Source: JANNHK01 sp034408875
Lineage (GTDB): Bacteria > Actinomycetota > Acidimicrobiia > IMCC26256 > PALSA-610
Length of the DNA: 7,114 nt
Reading direction: 5' to 3'
NCBI GenBank assembly: GCA_034408875.1
Contig: JAWXCJ010000037.1
Span: forward strand, 1 to 7,114
This document shows, in pieces, positions 1-6,551 of this stretch (positions within the stretch are counted from its first letter, which is position 1; each line of letters opens with the position of its first letter). The notes under the pieces were generated by a model. The model saw only the letters and a list, made by a program, of their open reading frames with translations, was not told the origin of the DNA and searched no databases. The position numbers were made by a program, and so were the translations under genes.

Positions 1-192
1 CGACCAGCCGACCGCCCGAGAGTCGATCGATCGCGCCCGGCGTTTTGGCGACCGGAACGGATGACCGCCGAAGTCCATCGGCGGGAGGTGCGCCCCAAAG
101 TCCACGGGCCGGCAACCGGCATCGGAGCGAGCCGGGGCGCGCCGCCGAGCGCGGAACGACGCGGCGACTGCGGCTGTGGGAATATTCCGTCG

Positions 193-1398
193 ATGGCTGC
201 GGACCCGCTCGATGCTTCGGCCGGTGTGCCCTACGACGTTCTCGCCGGCTTGCGCAACACGTGCCCCGTGTCACCGACAGCTTCGGGCGCGTACTACCTC
301 GCCCGTCACGACGATGTACTCGCCGCGACGAAGGCGATCGACGTGTTCCAGGCGAGTTTTCGGGCCGCGGGGATCGTGGTGCCGCCCGAGGAACAACTCA
401 TCAGCGAGATCCCGGAACCACGCCACGGCAAGATCCGCCGGATCATCAACTCGGCTATCGCGCAGCATCGCATCAGCCGGGTGGAGCCCTTCGTCCACGG
501 CCTCTGCAACGAACTGCTCGACCCACTCGTCGCGCGGGGCGGTGGCGATCTTGTCGCCGACTACGTGACGCCGATCCCGGCCACCGTGATCGCGCATCTG
601 CTCGGCGTCGATCCGACAGATCACGCCCGCTTCGCCGAGTGGTCCGACGTGGTCGTGCAGTCCAGCTACGCGACGCAGAACCGCAGAGTGAACGGAGTCG
701 AAGGCGAGGGTCTGGCCGGTGTCGCGCCCGAGTTTACGGCGTACCTCGACGCGATGATCGCCGACCGCAAGGCCTCGACCGATCCGCCCGACGACTTCGT
801 CACCCGGCTCATCAGCACCGAAGTCGACGGCGAGCGACTCACCGATCTCGAGATGCGCACGCAACTCGCCTTCTTACTCATGTCGGGCAACGAGACGACG
901 CGGCACCTGATCGCCAACATGCTCGAGACGGTGTGCACTGACCCAACCCTTCTCGCTCGTCTGGGCGCCGATCGCCAACTGGTTCCGATCGTGGTCGAGG
1001 AGTCGCTGCGCCACGATTCGCCGATCCACGTACTGATGCGCGATTGCCTACGGGAAGTGACAATCGAGGGGGTCACGATCCCCGCCGGCGTCAAGGTCGC
1101 CTTCGGTCTCGCATCCGCCAACCGCGACGCACGCGCGCACGACGTTCCCGACGAGTTCCGGCTCGACCGCCCGAGCGCGAGAGACCACCTCGCGTTCGGT
1201 GGGGGCCCGCACGTCTGCCCCGGCGCATCGTTGGCAAGACTCGAAGGCAGAGTCGCGCTCGACGTGTTCTTGGACCGCGTCGACCACGCGCTCGTCGTCG
1301 AGCCATACCAGCGCGAACCAGTGCCCGTGTTCTGGGCCAACGGCCCCCGGCGACTACCCGTCACGCTGACCGGCGTTTCTCGTTCGTCAGGTATCTGA
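193..1398 (+). CDS. Cytochrome P450 (bacterial class, about 401 aa)
   Basis: A soluble heme-thiolate monooxygenase that would hydroxylate a small organic substrate using O2 and electrons from a ferredoxin/reductase pair not present here. Numbered from the ATG at 193, the I-helix oxygen-activation motif SGNETT lies at 231-236. The K-helix ExxR is E270-S-L-R273. The heme loop FGGGPHVCPG is at 335-344, with the cysteine ligand at 342 (codon 1216-1218). The length is normal for a bacterial P450. No signal peptide or membrane anchor is seen. The start is uncertain. The frame is open to the window edge, and an ATG at 61 would add 44 residues rich in Arg, Gly and Pro that do not look like a P450 N-terminus. 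The ATG at 193 leads straight into the usual DPLD...PYDVLAGLR opening, so I prefer it. It converges on the mazF-like gene, with 29 bp between them. The family is certain; the substrate is unknown, and it could act with the catabolic genes to the right. Confidence 0.93.
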   Translation: MAADPLDASAGVPYDVLAGLRNTCPVSPTASGAYYLARHDDVLAATKAIDVFQASFRAAGIVVPPEEQLISEIPEPRHGKIRRIINSAIAQHRISRVEPFVHGLCNELLDPLVARGGGDLVADYVTPIPATVIAHLLGVDPTDHARFAEWSDVVVQSSYATQNRRVNGVEGEGLAGVAPEFTAYLDAMIADRKASTDPPDDFVTRLISTEVDGERLTDLEMRTQLAFLLMSGNETTRHLIANMLETVCTDPTLLARLGADRQLVPIVVEESLRHDSPIHVLMRDCLREVTIEGVTIPAGVKVAFGLASANRDARAHDVPDEFRLDRPSARDHLAFGGGPHVCPGASLARLEGRVALDVFLDRVDHALVVEPYQREPVPVFWANGPRRLPVTLTGVSRSSGI

Positions 1399-1410
1399 TT
1401 CTGGGCCGAA

Positions 1411-1423
1411 CCGCGGGACGCGG
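1411..1423. terminator. Short hairpin between convergent genes, possible weak terminator
   Basis: A perfect 5-bp stem, CCGCG with CGCGG, and a GGA loop lie in the 29-bp gap between the stop of the P450 (1398) and the stop of the mazF-like gene (1428). There is no T-run on either strand, so intrinsic termination is only a guess from position. A stem this short is common by chance in GC-rich DNA. Confidence 0.2.
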
Positions 1424-1427
1424 GTGA

Positions 1428-1766
1428 TCAGAAGTCGAGCAGAAACCGGAGTGCGCGGGCTGTCGCGAACAGAACCTCGTCGCCGGCCGCGCCGAGCCCG
1501 GCAATGAGACGCTCTTCCGAAACCGACTTGATGTCCTCACACTTCGCGTAGCTCGTCTCGTCGAGCCCTGACTCCCCCGGCTCGATCTCGATGTGCGACG
1601 GAAGCCCGCGTCGTTTCGTGGTACAGGGCACGACGATGACACCACCGGCGCGACTCTCGTTCAGCCGGTCGGCGGAGCCGACGACGCCGGGGCGCCGGCC
1701 CGCCGGTTCGGACCCGACCGGTTCACCGAAGTCGATCAGCCAGACCTCGCCGCGGCGAGCGGTCAC
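1428..1766 (-). CDS. MazF/PemK-family endoribonuclease toxin (112 aa)
   Basis: A type II toxin of the MazF/PemK/Kid family, which cleave RNA at short sequence motifs and are held in check by a small DNA-binding antitoxin. The N-terminal RRGEVWLIDFGEPVGSE, the RRP motif with R25, the VPCTT segment with T50, and SYAKCEDIKSVSEERL at 72-87 follow the family pattern. R25 and T50 match the catalytic Arg and Thr known from MazF. The length is typical. The GTG start at 1766 overlaps the TGA (1765-1763) that ends the antitoxin frame, a GTGA coupling that supports this start. Three positions differ from the usual pattern: Pro21 where Gln is normal (EPAG for EQAG), Gly27 for Ala, and Gly30 for Val (RPGVVGS for RPAVVVS). 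They lie in or next to the substrate loop and central strand, so activity may be reduced. Its partner gene immediately upstream looks broken. The family is clear; whether it is active is not known. Confidence 0.88.
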   Translation of the reverse strand: MTARRGEVWLIDFGEPVGSEPAGRRPGVVGSADRLNESRAGGVIVVPCTTKRRGLPSHIEIEPGESGLDETSYAKCEDIKSVSEERLIAGLGAAGDEVLFATARALRFLLDF

Positions 1767-1989
1767 GCCGACCGATCACGGAGCGGACGGCTCTCGAGCG
1801 CGGGTTCGGCCTCGATCTCCCGCCACGCCTCGGGGTCGTCCCGCAATTCGTCGTACCGCGCTGCGAGCTGGTCGAGAACACGCGCCGCTCGAGCGCATCC
1901 ACGGCCTCGTCGAGAAGCTGGGTCATCGGCCGCCCGGTTGCCTCGGCCAGCCGCGAGAACCGCTCTCGGGTTGTGCTCTCGTGATCTAG
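1763..1989 (-). pseudogene. Ribbon-helix-helix antitoxin remnant, 5'-truncated and frameshifted
   Basis: Read from 1989 downward, one frame gives DHESTTRERFSRLAEATGRP and then MTQLLDEAVDALERRVF. These are the two helices of a ribbon-helix-helix antitoxin of the kind paired with MazF. After the Phe codon at 1878-1876 this frame runs into an unrelated Ser/Thr/Arg-rich sequence. The neighbouring frame continues sensibly as DQLAARYDELRDDPEAWREI and ends at TGA 1765-1763, overlapping the toxin start. Adding one base near 1875-1876 would restore ERRVFLDQLAARYDELR and give about 75 residues. No ATG, GTG or TTG lies in frame upstream of the helices. The first is ATG 1926, inside the domain, and the N-terminal DNA-contacting strand expected before DHES is missing, because that DNA is the 3' end of the CoA ligase gene. 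Seen: the broken frame and the missing start. Inferred: a decayed antitoxin, although a sequencing or assembly error could explain the single-base shift. Confidence 0.75.
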
Positions 1990-3653
1990 GTCAGCAGGTT
2001 GGCGCGGTCGTTGGCCTCGAACTCGCCGCGCAGTGCCAGCGCATCGTCGGCGGTGAAGCGCGCGTACGTCTCGGAGCGCGGTGCGCGCCGGAACAGTGGG
2101 TCGACCGTTTCCCAGCGTTGGGCCCGCAGTGGACGCTTGTCGATCTTGTTCGTCGCGCCGACCGGGAGATCGTCGACCACCCGCACGTAGCACGGCGCCC
2201 ATTTGGTGCCGAGGTCGCGCTGTTCGCCGAGGAAGGTCGCGAACGCGTCGGGCTCGAACGTGTGCCCCGCGAGCATTTCGATCGCAACCATCACCTGGTC
2301 TCCGGTACGGCTGTCGGGAACGGCGTACACGGCGACACCGTCGGCGCCGGGGAACCGGGCCAGGATGCGTTCGACCGGCGCCGCCGCGAAATTTTCGCCA
2401 TCGACGCGGATCCAGTCGGCGTTGCGGCCCGCGAACCAGAACACGTCGTTCTCGTCGCGGTAGCCGAGGTCGCCCGACCAGTACCAGCCGTTGCGGGTGC
2501 GCTCGGCGTCGGCTTCGGGATTGTTGTAGTACCCCTCGAAGCGTGATGTCGCGTTGCGACTGACAAGTTCGCCGATCGCTTCGCTCGCGTTCAGCAGCTT
2601 TCCGTGCTCGTCGTAGCGCGCACGCGGCCTCTCTTCGGCCGTCTCCGAGTCGAGGACGACGACGTCGATGCCGTCGAGCGGGCGCCCGAGCGAGCCCTTC
2701 GGCAGGGACGGATCGGGATACATCTGGATCGCGTTCTCGCTCGATCCGTAGCCCTCGAACACCGGCACCCCGAAACGCTCGCGGAAGGCGCGCACGTCGG
2801 CCGGCGCCGACTCCGGTCCTAACCCATACTTGATCGAGTGATCTCGATCGTCTTCGCGCTCCGGCGTCGAGAGGATGTGGTTGAGCGCACGGCCGACGGT
2901 ATTGAAGAACGTCACACCGTAACGCCGCGCGTCGGGTAGGAACCCCGAAGCCGAGAACCTGCGGCGGAGCGCAATCGCCGACCCCGACCGCAACGCGGGG
3001 AACAGGTTCGCGTTCAGCGCATTGCCGTGGTACAGCGGCATTGCGCAGTAGAGCACGTCGTCGGATGCGAACCGCGCGTTGGCAACCGCGCGCGCCGCGC
3101 GTCCCTGCGTCATCCGCACCGCCTTGGGCGCGCCCGTCGACCCCGACGTGAGGAGCAGCGCGAACAGCGTTTCGGGGTCCGGTGCCGCGGAGATGACCGC
3201 TTCGCCGCGCGCGACGGCGTCGGTCGCGTTCGCGACCAGCTCGGCGTAGGCCGGACTCTCGATGTCGAGGATGCGTCCGGCGGGGAGATCGAGCGGGATT
3301 CCGTCGAGCAGGGGCCGCATGAAACCGTCGGTAACGATCAGCCGGCAGTCGGTGTGGTTGATATCGCGCGCCAGCTCGGCACCGCGGCGCGTCGGATTGA
3401 TCCCGACGACGGCGGCGCCCGCCAAACCGGCGCCCGACAGCAGGAAGACGAACTCGGGGACGTTCTCGAGCAGCACTCCTACGTGAAACGGTCCCGGGCT
3501 CCGCAGTTGGGCGAGGAGTTCGGCACGCACGCGCGCCTCCGCGACGACCTCGCGCCAGGACCAGCGCCGGTCCTCGTAGAAGAGGCCGTCGGTGTCGTCG
3601 TCGGCGCGCCGCGACACCAACTCGGCGAAGGTCGACGGCGGCGGGCTGACCAT
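1986..3653 (-). CDS. Acyl-CoA synthetase, FadD1/FadD17-like AMP-forming ligase (555 aa)
   Basis: A cytoplasmic ANL-superfamily enzyme that would activate a carboxylic acid with ATP to an acyl-adenylate and then to a CoA thioester. Core motifs from the ATG at 3653: NVPEFVFLLSGAGLAGAAVVGINPTRR near 64-90, the phosphate loop LLLTSGSTGAPK at 166-177, YGSSE at 302-306, YWSGDLG at 391-397, GRNADWIRVDGENF at 409-422 (hinge region), and TNKIDKRPLR at 501-510, which carries the C-terminal catalytic lysine. The style recalls mycobacterial FadD1/FadD17 proteins, some of which act on fatty acids or sterol side chains. That placement is from memory and the substrate is not shown. The ATG overlaps the stop of the upstream gene (TAATG, 3655-3651), so the two are probably translated together. 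This fixes the start, even though the frame stays open further upstream. The stop, TAG 1988-1986, abuts the antitoxin remnant. The gene appears intact. Confidence 0.93.
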   Translation of the reverse strand: MVSPPPSTFAELVSRRADDDTDGLFYEDRRWSWREVVAEARVRAELLAQLRSPGPFHVGVLLENVPEFVFLLSGAGLAGAAVVGINPTRRGAELARDINHTDCRLIVTDGFMRPLLDGIPLDLPAGRILDIESPAYAELVANATDAVARGEAVISAAPDPETLFALLLTSGSTGAPKAVRMTQGRAARAVANARFASDDVLYCAMPLYHGNALNANLFPALRSGSAIALRRRFSASGFLPDARRYGVTFFNTVGRALNHILSTPEREDDRDHSIKYGLGPESAPADVRAFRERFGVPVFEGYGSSENAIQMYPDPSLPKGSLGRPLDGIDVVVLDSETAEERPRARYDEHGKLLNASEAIGELVSRNATSRFEGYYNNPEADAERTRNGWYWSGDLGYRDENDVFWFAGRNADWIRVDGENFAAAPVERILARFPGADGVAVYAVPDSRTGDQVMVAIEMLAGHTFEPDAFATFLGEQRDLGTKWAPCYVRVVDDLPVGATNKIDKRPLRAQRWETVDPLFRRAPRSETYARFTADDALALRGEFEANDRANLLT

Positions 3654-4825
3654 TACATGAACGATGATTGTTCGTCGAGGCCGAGATCGGGATGCGGCCC
3701 CGCGACGATGCTCTGGAGGTTGCCGACGCCGACGCCGCCACCGACCGGATCGTCGACGCGCACGACGCAATCGCGCAGTTGATGCAGACGCCGCGCCTCC
3801 TCGTACGTGGTGCAGTCGGCGATGTACTCGCCATCCAGATGGTTCCGACCGCGCCACTCGCCGTGCCAGTGGCCGTCGAAACCGAAGTACAACCCGGCCC
3901 CGAGATGAAACCCGGTCGCCGAAAGCGCGGTCACGGTGAGGTCGCGAGCCGAACCGTCGCTCATCGTCGCGTGCAACACGCCGCTGCGCAGGCGCCGGTG
4001 CACCGGGTCGACGTCGAGTTCGGGAACGAGCGCGGCGTACGGCTCGCGTCGCCCGTCGGCATGTTCGAAGCCGCCCTGCAGCTCGATGCGGTGCCAGTCG
4101 CCGAAGGCGTGCCGTTGGTAATACGTGTGGAGCCCGTAATGCGTACCGTCCGCCCGGGTCATGAGTATCGGCGACCAGATCACCGTCGTAGCGACGCTCG
4201 TCGGCGTCGGTGCGGGCGCGATGTCGGCGACCGGAACACCCACTTGGTAGCGAACACCCCACGAATGGTCGCGGGTGGAGACCCACGTCTCGTCGGTGAA
4301 CTCCGTGCGCGCGCCGTCGACGTCGACCCAACCGTGAGCGGTGCCGATGTGGTGATAGCGCGCAATGTCCGCGTCGACCCGGCGCCCGTCGCGCGCGCGG
4401 TGCACTTCGTGGTTCTCGAGTACTGCCGGGACCGCGCCCTCGAAGATCCACTCGAACGACACGGGCTGCGCGTCGTTGGGGTCGAGCGCAAACCGAATGC
4501 GCTGCATCGGTTCGAGCACTTCGTAGCGGATCGGCCCGACCGTGGTCGTGTCGTCGGCGCCCAACTCGCGGCTGGCACGCACCGTCCACTGTTGCGTACC
4601 GCTCGACACGCCGGCATACGCATCCATCACACCGCGGTTCGGGTACTTGCCGAGCCCGAAGCCGAGGGACAGCGAGCCGTCGCGCGCCGCGGCCATCGCA
4701 CAGATCTTCTCGGTCCACGAACGATCCGATTGCGACACCGTCGCGAACGTGTCGACGATCTGGTGGGCGAGCAGCTCGTCGAGCGGACCGAGCGGTCCGA
4801 GCTCACTCATGGCTCGGGCGTGCAT
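3653..4825 (-). CDS. Uncharacterised protein, possibly AttH/CrtC-like (lipocalin-type) fold (390 aa)
   Basis: I do not recognise a function with confidence. The protein is soluble-looking, with no signal peptide or membrane segment, and rich in Trp, His, Asp and aromatic residues spaced as in beta-sheet proteins. Visible landmarks are DRSWTEKICAMAAARDGSLS at 34-53, GFGLGKYPNRGVMDAYAGV at 55-73, WVSTRDHSWGVRYQVG at 181-196, and FGFDGHWHGEWRGRNHLDGE at 314-333. The DHSWGVR block and the two-half layout resemble uncharacterised actinobacterial proteins related to hydroxyneurosporene-synthase/AttH (DUF7064/DUF7065-type). That is a recollection, not a search result. An alternative start is Met6 at 4810; neither start has a good Shine-Dalgarno sequence. 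It is first in a minus-strand unit and its TAA overlaps the ATG of the CoA ligase, so the two products probably serve one pathway. A role in binding, isomerising or hydrating a hydrophobic substrate is a guess. It is divergent from the MDMPI-like gene. Confidence 0.85.
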   Translation of the reverse strand: MHARAMSELGPLGPLDELLAHQIVDTFATVSQSDRSWTEKICAMAAARDGSLSLGFGLGKYPNRGVMDAYAGVSSGTQQWTVRASRELGADDTTTVGPIRYEVLEPMQRIRFALDPNDAQPVSFEWIFEGAVPAVLENHEVHRARDGRRVDADIARYHHIGTAHGWVDVDGARTEFTDETWVSTRDHSWGVRYQVGVPVADIAPAPTPTSVATTVIWSPILMTRADGTHYGLHTYYQRHAFGDWHRIELQGGFEHADGRREPYAALVPELDVDPVHRRLRSGVLHATMSDGSARDLTVTALSATGFHLGAGLYFGFDGHWHGEWRGRNHLDGEYIADCTTYEEARRLHQLRDCVVRVDDPVGGGVGVGNLQSIVAGPHPDLGLDEQSSFM

Positions 4826-4829
4826 CTGG

Positions 4830-4860
4830 GGTCACGGCTCAATGTACCCAAGCCGTAACC
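4830..4860. promoter_or_regulatory. Operator-like inverted repeat in the divergent promoter region
   Basis: Arms GGTCACGGCT (4830-4839) and AGCCGTAACC (4851-4860) are reverse complements at 9 of 10 positions, separated by 11 bases. The dyad centre (4845) lies almost midway between the two divergent start codons (4825 minus, 4868 plus), within a gap of only 42 bp. This is the layout expected of an operator for a dimeric repressor such as a TetR-type protein controlling both units. It does not match the KstR or KstR2 steroid motifs as I know them. TAACCT at 4856-4861 could be a plus-strand -10 element that would place transcription at or next to the GTG, giving a leaderless message. TACATT, read on the minus strand at 4846-4841, is a -10-like match for the other direction. 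Both -10 suggestions are weak; the repeat itself is directly visible. Confidence 0.5.
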
Positions 4861-4867
4861 TCGCGTT

Positions 4868-5629
4868 GTGCATGACATCCTGATTGCGCTGGCTGCGCAA
4901 CACGCCGAACTCGGCGAACTCGTCGACGGATGCACCGACGACGACTGGGAACGTCCGACCCGCTGCGAGGGGTGGGACGTCGCCTCCGTGCTCGTACACC
5001 TCGCGGTGACCGACGAACTCGCGACGGCAACGACCGTCGGAGCATTCGAGGGGTACAGCCACGGCTTTCTCAGCGACGGCGAACGGCAGACGGTCACGGT
5101 CGACGACGCCGCCGCCGCGCAAGTCGACGCCGACCGGGCTGCCGGCGGCGACGCGATACGGCAGCGGTGGCACGACGCGTCGACGGCGATGCAAGCCGCG
5201 TTCGACGCCGGCGATCCCCATCAACGCGTGACATGGGTTTCGGGCCAACTCTCGCTGCACACCCTCGCGGCGACCCGCCTCTCGGAGTGTTGGATCCACA
5301 CGGGCGACATCTCCTCGGCCCTCGCCGTCGCGCTCCCACCCACCGATCGGCTGCGACACATCGCGCGGCTCGCGTGGCGGACGCTCCCCTACGCGTTCCG
5401 GCGCGACGGCGCGGTGATGACCGGCGCGGTCGCGCTCGACCTGGTCGGGCCCGGCGGCGACCATTGGCGCTTCGACCCTGATACTCCTGCGTTGACGACC
5501 ATCCGAGGCTCCGCCGTCGAGTTCTGCGACGTCGCCGCCCGTCGCGTCGACCCCGACGCGACCGAACTGGAGGGTGACGGCCCCGACGCGGACGCCGTGC
5601 TCCGACTCGTGCGGACCTACGCGCTCTAA
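4868..5629 (+). CDS. Mycothiol-dependent maleylpyruvate isomerase-family protein (MDMPI/DinB fold, 253 aa)
   Basis: A protein of the actinobacterial MDMPI family (DinB-like four-helix bundle plus a C-terminal domain). Known members bind a divalent metal and use mycothiol as cofactor in isomerisation or thiol transfer. The N-terminal domain shows WERPTRCEGWDVASVLVHLA at 27-46, followed by TDELA. Likely metal ligands are H44, E140 and H144, the last two in RLSECWIHTGDI (137-148), matching the family's His...ExxxH pattern. The C-terminal half (about 160-253) has VALDLVGPGGDHWRF and a typical beta-rich tail. The start is GTG at 4868, with no Shine-Dalgarno sequence upstream, so a leaderless start is plausible. 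It is transcribed away from the unassigned 390-aa protein/CoA-ligase unit across a shared 42-bp region with an inverted repeat, hinting at joint control. It converges on the kinase gene with 22 bp between stops. The exact reaction is unknown; many relatives are annotated only as metal-binding proteins. Confidence 0.88.
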   Translation: MHDILIALAAQHAELGELVDGCTDDDWERPTRCEGWDVASVLVHLAVTDELATATTVGAFEGYSHGFLSDGERQTVTVDDAAAAQVDADRAAGGDAIRQRWHDASTAMQAAFDAGDPHQRVTWVSGQLSLHTLAATRLSECWIHTGDISSALAVALPPTDRLRHIARLAWRTLPYAFRRDGAVMTGAVALDLVGPGGDHWRFDPDTPALTTIRGSAVEFCDVAARRVDPDATELEGDGPDADAVLRLVRTYAL

Positions 5630-5651
5630 CTCGACCGGTTGCGACGTCGGA

Positions 5652-6548
5652 CTACCGCTCGAGCAGGTCCTCGACGAGTTCTTTCGCGTCCGTGCGCCAG
5701 CCCATGCGCTGCCAGCCCGCGGGCCCGCGGGTTTCGTAGGCGCGCTCGCGGTACATCTCGATGAGAGCCTTCCAGAGCGCCCAACCGCGGCCCCGCTCCC
5801 AGGTGGCGTCGTCAACGGCGAGCGCGTCGCGGAACACGCGGCGGCTCTCACCGTGGAACAACGTCCACGCGATCGGCACGTCGCACGCCGGGTCGCCCAC
5901 CGCGGAACACCCGAAGTCGATGACGGCGGACAGTCCGCCGCCGGTCACAAGGAGATTCGTGGACACGACGTCGCCGTGCACCCACACCGGGTCGCCGGCG
6001 AAGGTCGCGTCGCCTGCCGTCTCCCAGGCGGCCAGCGCCGCATCCGTGTCGATCTCGCCGACGAGCGCGGCAATCGCGCCACGCGTCTGCTCATCCCATT
6101 GCGCCACGGGACCCCCACGACCGTGACTGTGCGCGCCGGCAGGTGGACCTTCGGTGCAGTCCGCTCGGTACAGCGCGCGTAGAAACGCGGCGAGATCCGT
6201 GGCGAACCGATCGAGGTCGGTGATTCGGTCGGTTGTCGCAAGGTCACCCGGGAGCCAGCGGTAGATCGACCACGGCCGCGGGAACTCGTCCGTGGGAGCA
6301 CCCAACGCGAGTGGTTGCGGAATAGGGAGCGGCACGTGACCGGCGAGAACCGGCAGCCAGCGCTGTTCTTTCTCGACCTGCGCCGAGTACGCCTCGTGAC
6401 TCGGCAGCCGCACCGACATCTCCGCGCCCAGGTGAAAGGTGCGGTTGTCCCAGCCGCCGTGCGCGACGCGCGTGACCGGAAGATCGGCCCACTGCGGGAA
6501 TTGCGCAACGAGGAGACGCTGTACGAGCTCGGGTGTGATCGCCGCCAT
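5652..6548 (-). CDS. Aminoglycoside phosphotransferase (APH)-family kinase (298 aa)
   Basis: A protein-kinase-like small-molecule phosphotransferase. GGWDNRTFHLG at 31-41 forms the nucleotide-binding loop. SVRLPS at 45-50 places Arg47 where many kinases have the ATP-binding Lys. VEKEQRWLPVLA (58-69) gives the helix C glutamate region. YRWLPG at 96-101 is the hinge. The catalytic loop is VWVHGDVVSTNLL (188-200), with D193 as catalytic base and N198 as metal ligand. VIDFG at 209-213 supplies the metal-binding D211. The length is normal. This branch, common in actinobacteria, is usually annotated from the fold, and real substrates need not be antibiotics. The ATG at 6548 lies 3 bp after the TAG of the second P450, so both are probably on one transcript. 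That suggests phosphorylation of a metabolite or hydroxylated product, or self-protection. A resistance role is possible but unsupported. Confidence 0.9.
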   Translation of the reverse strand: MAAITPELVQRLLVAQFPQWADLPVTRVAHGGWDNRTFHLGAEMSVRLPSHEAYSAQVEKEQRWLPVLAGHVPLPIPQPLALGAPTDEFPRPWSIYRWLPGDLATTDRITDLDRFATDLAAFLRALYRADCTEGPPAGAHSHGRGGPVAQWDEQTRGAIAALVGEIDTDAALAAWETAGDATFAGDPVWVHGDVVSTNLLVTGGGLSAVIDFGCSAVGDPACDVPIAWTLFHGESRRVFRDALAVDDATWERGRGWALWKALIEMYRERAYETRGPAGWQRMGWRTDAKELVEDLLER

Positions 6549-6551
6549 GCG

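Noticed and set aside
24..33. Palindromic CGATCGATCG near the left edge
   Set aside because: Short GATC-rich palindromes are frequent by chance in GC-rich DNA, and nothing around it suggests a site.
45..941. A 298-codon plus-strand open frame overlapping the left P450
   Set aside because: The translation is Arg/Ser/Pro-rich without motifs and lies in another frame of a certain P450.
1723..3834. A 703-codon open frame on the minus strand spanning the CoA ligase
   Set aside because: Over the ligase it is the out-of-frame shadow of a clear enzyme gene and is full of Arg-rich low-information sequence. Only its last part coincides with the antitoxin remnant, which is annotated separately.
3654..4718. 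Possible N-terminal extension of the CoA ligase in an open upstream frame
   Set aside because: The extension would be an Arg-rich shadow of the upstream gene. The ligase domain begins right after the ATG at 3653, which overlaps the upstream stop.
3668..4858. A 396-codon plus-strand open frame opposite the unassigned 390-aa protein gene
   Set aside because: It is an antisense shadow typical of GC-rich DNA. It has no recognisable motifs, whereas the minus-strand frame is coupled to the ligase and shows protein-like patterning.
5630..5651. Terminator between the convergent MDMPI and kinase genes
   Set aside because: The 22-bp gap has only very short self-complementary pieces and no T-run on either strand, so no terminator can be supported.
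5652..6548. Antibiotic resistance determinant
   Set aside because: The fold is APH-like, but it belongs to a broad uncharacterised branch and sits in an operon with a P450. Nothing in the sequence shows an aminoglycoside substrate.
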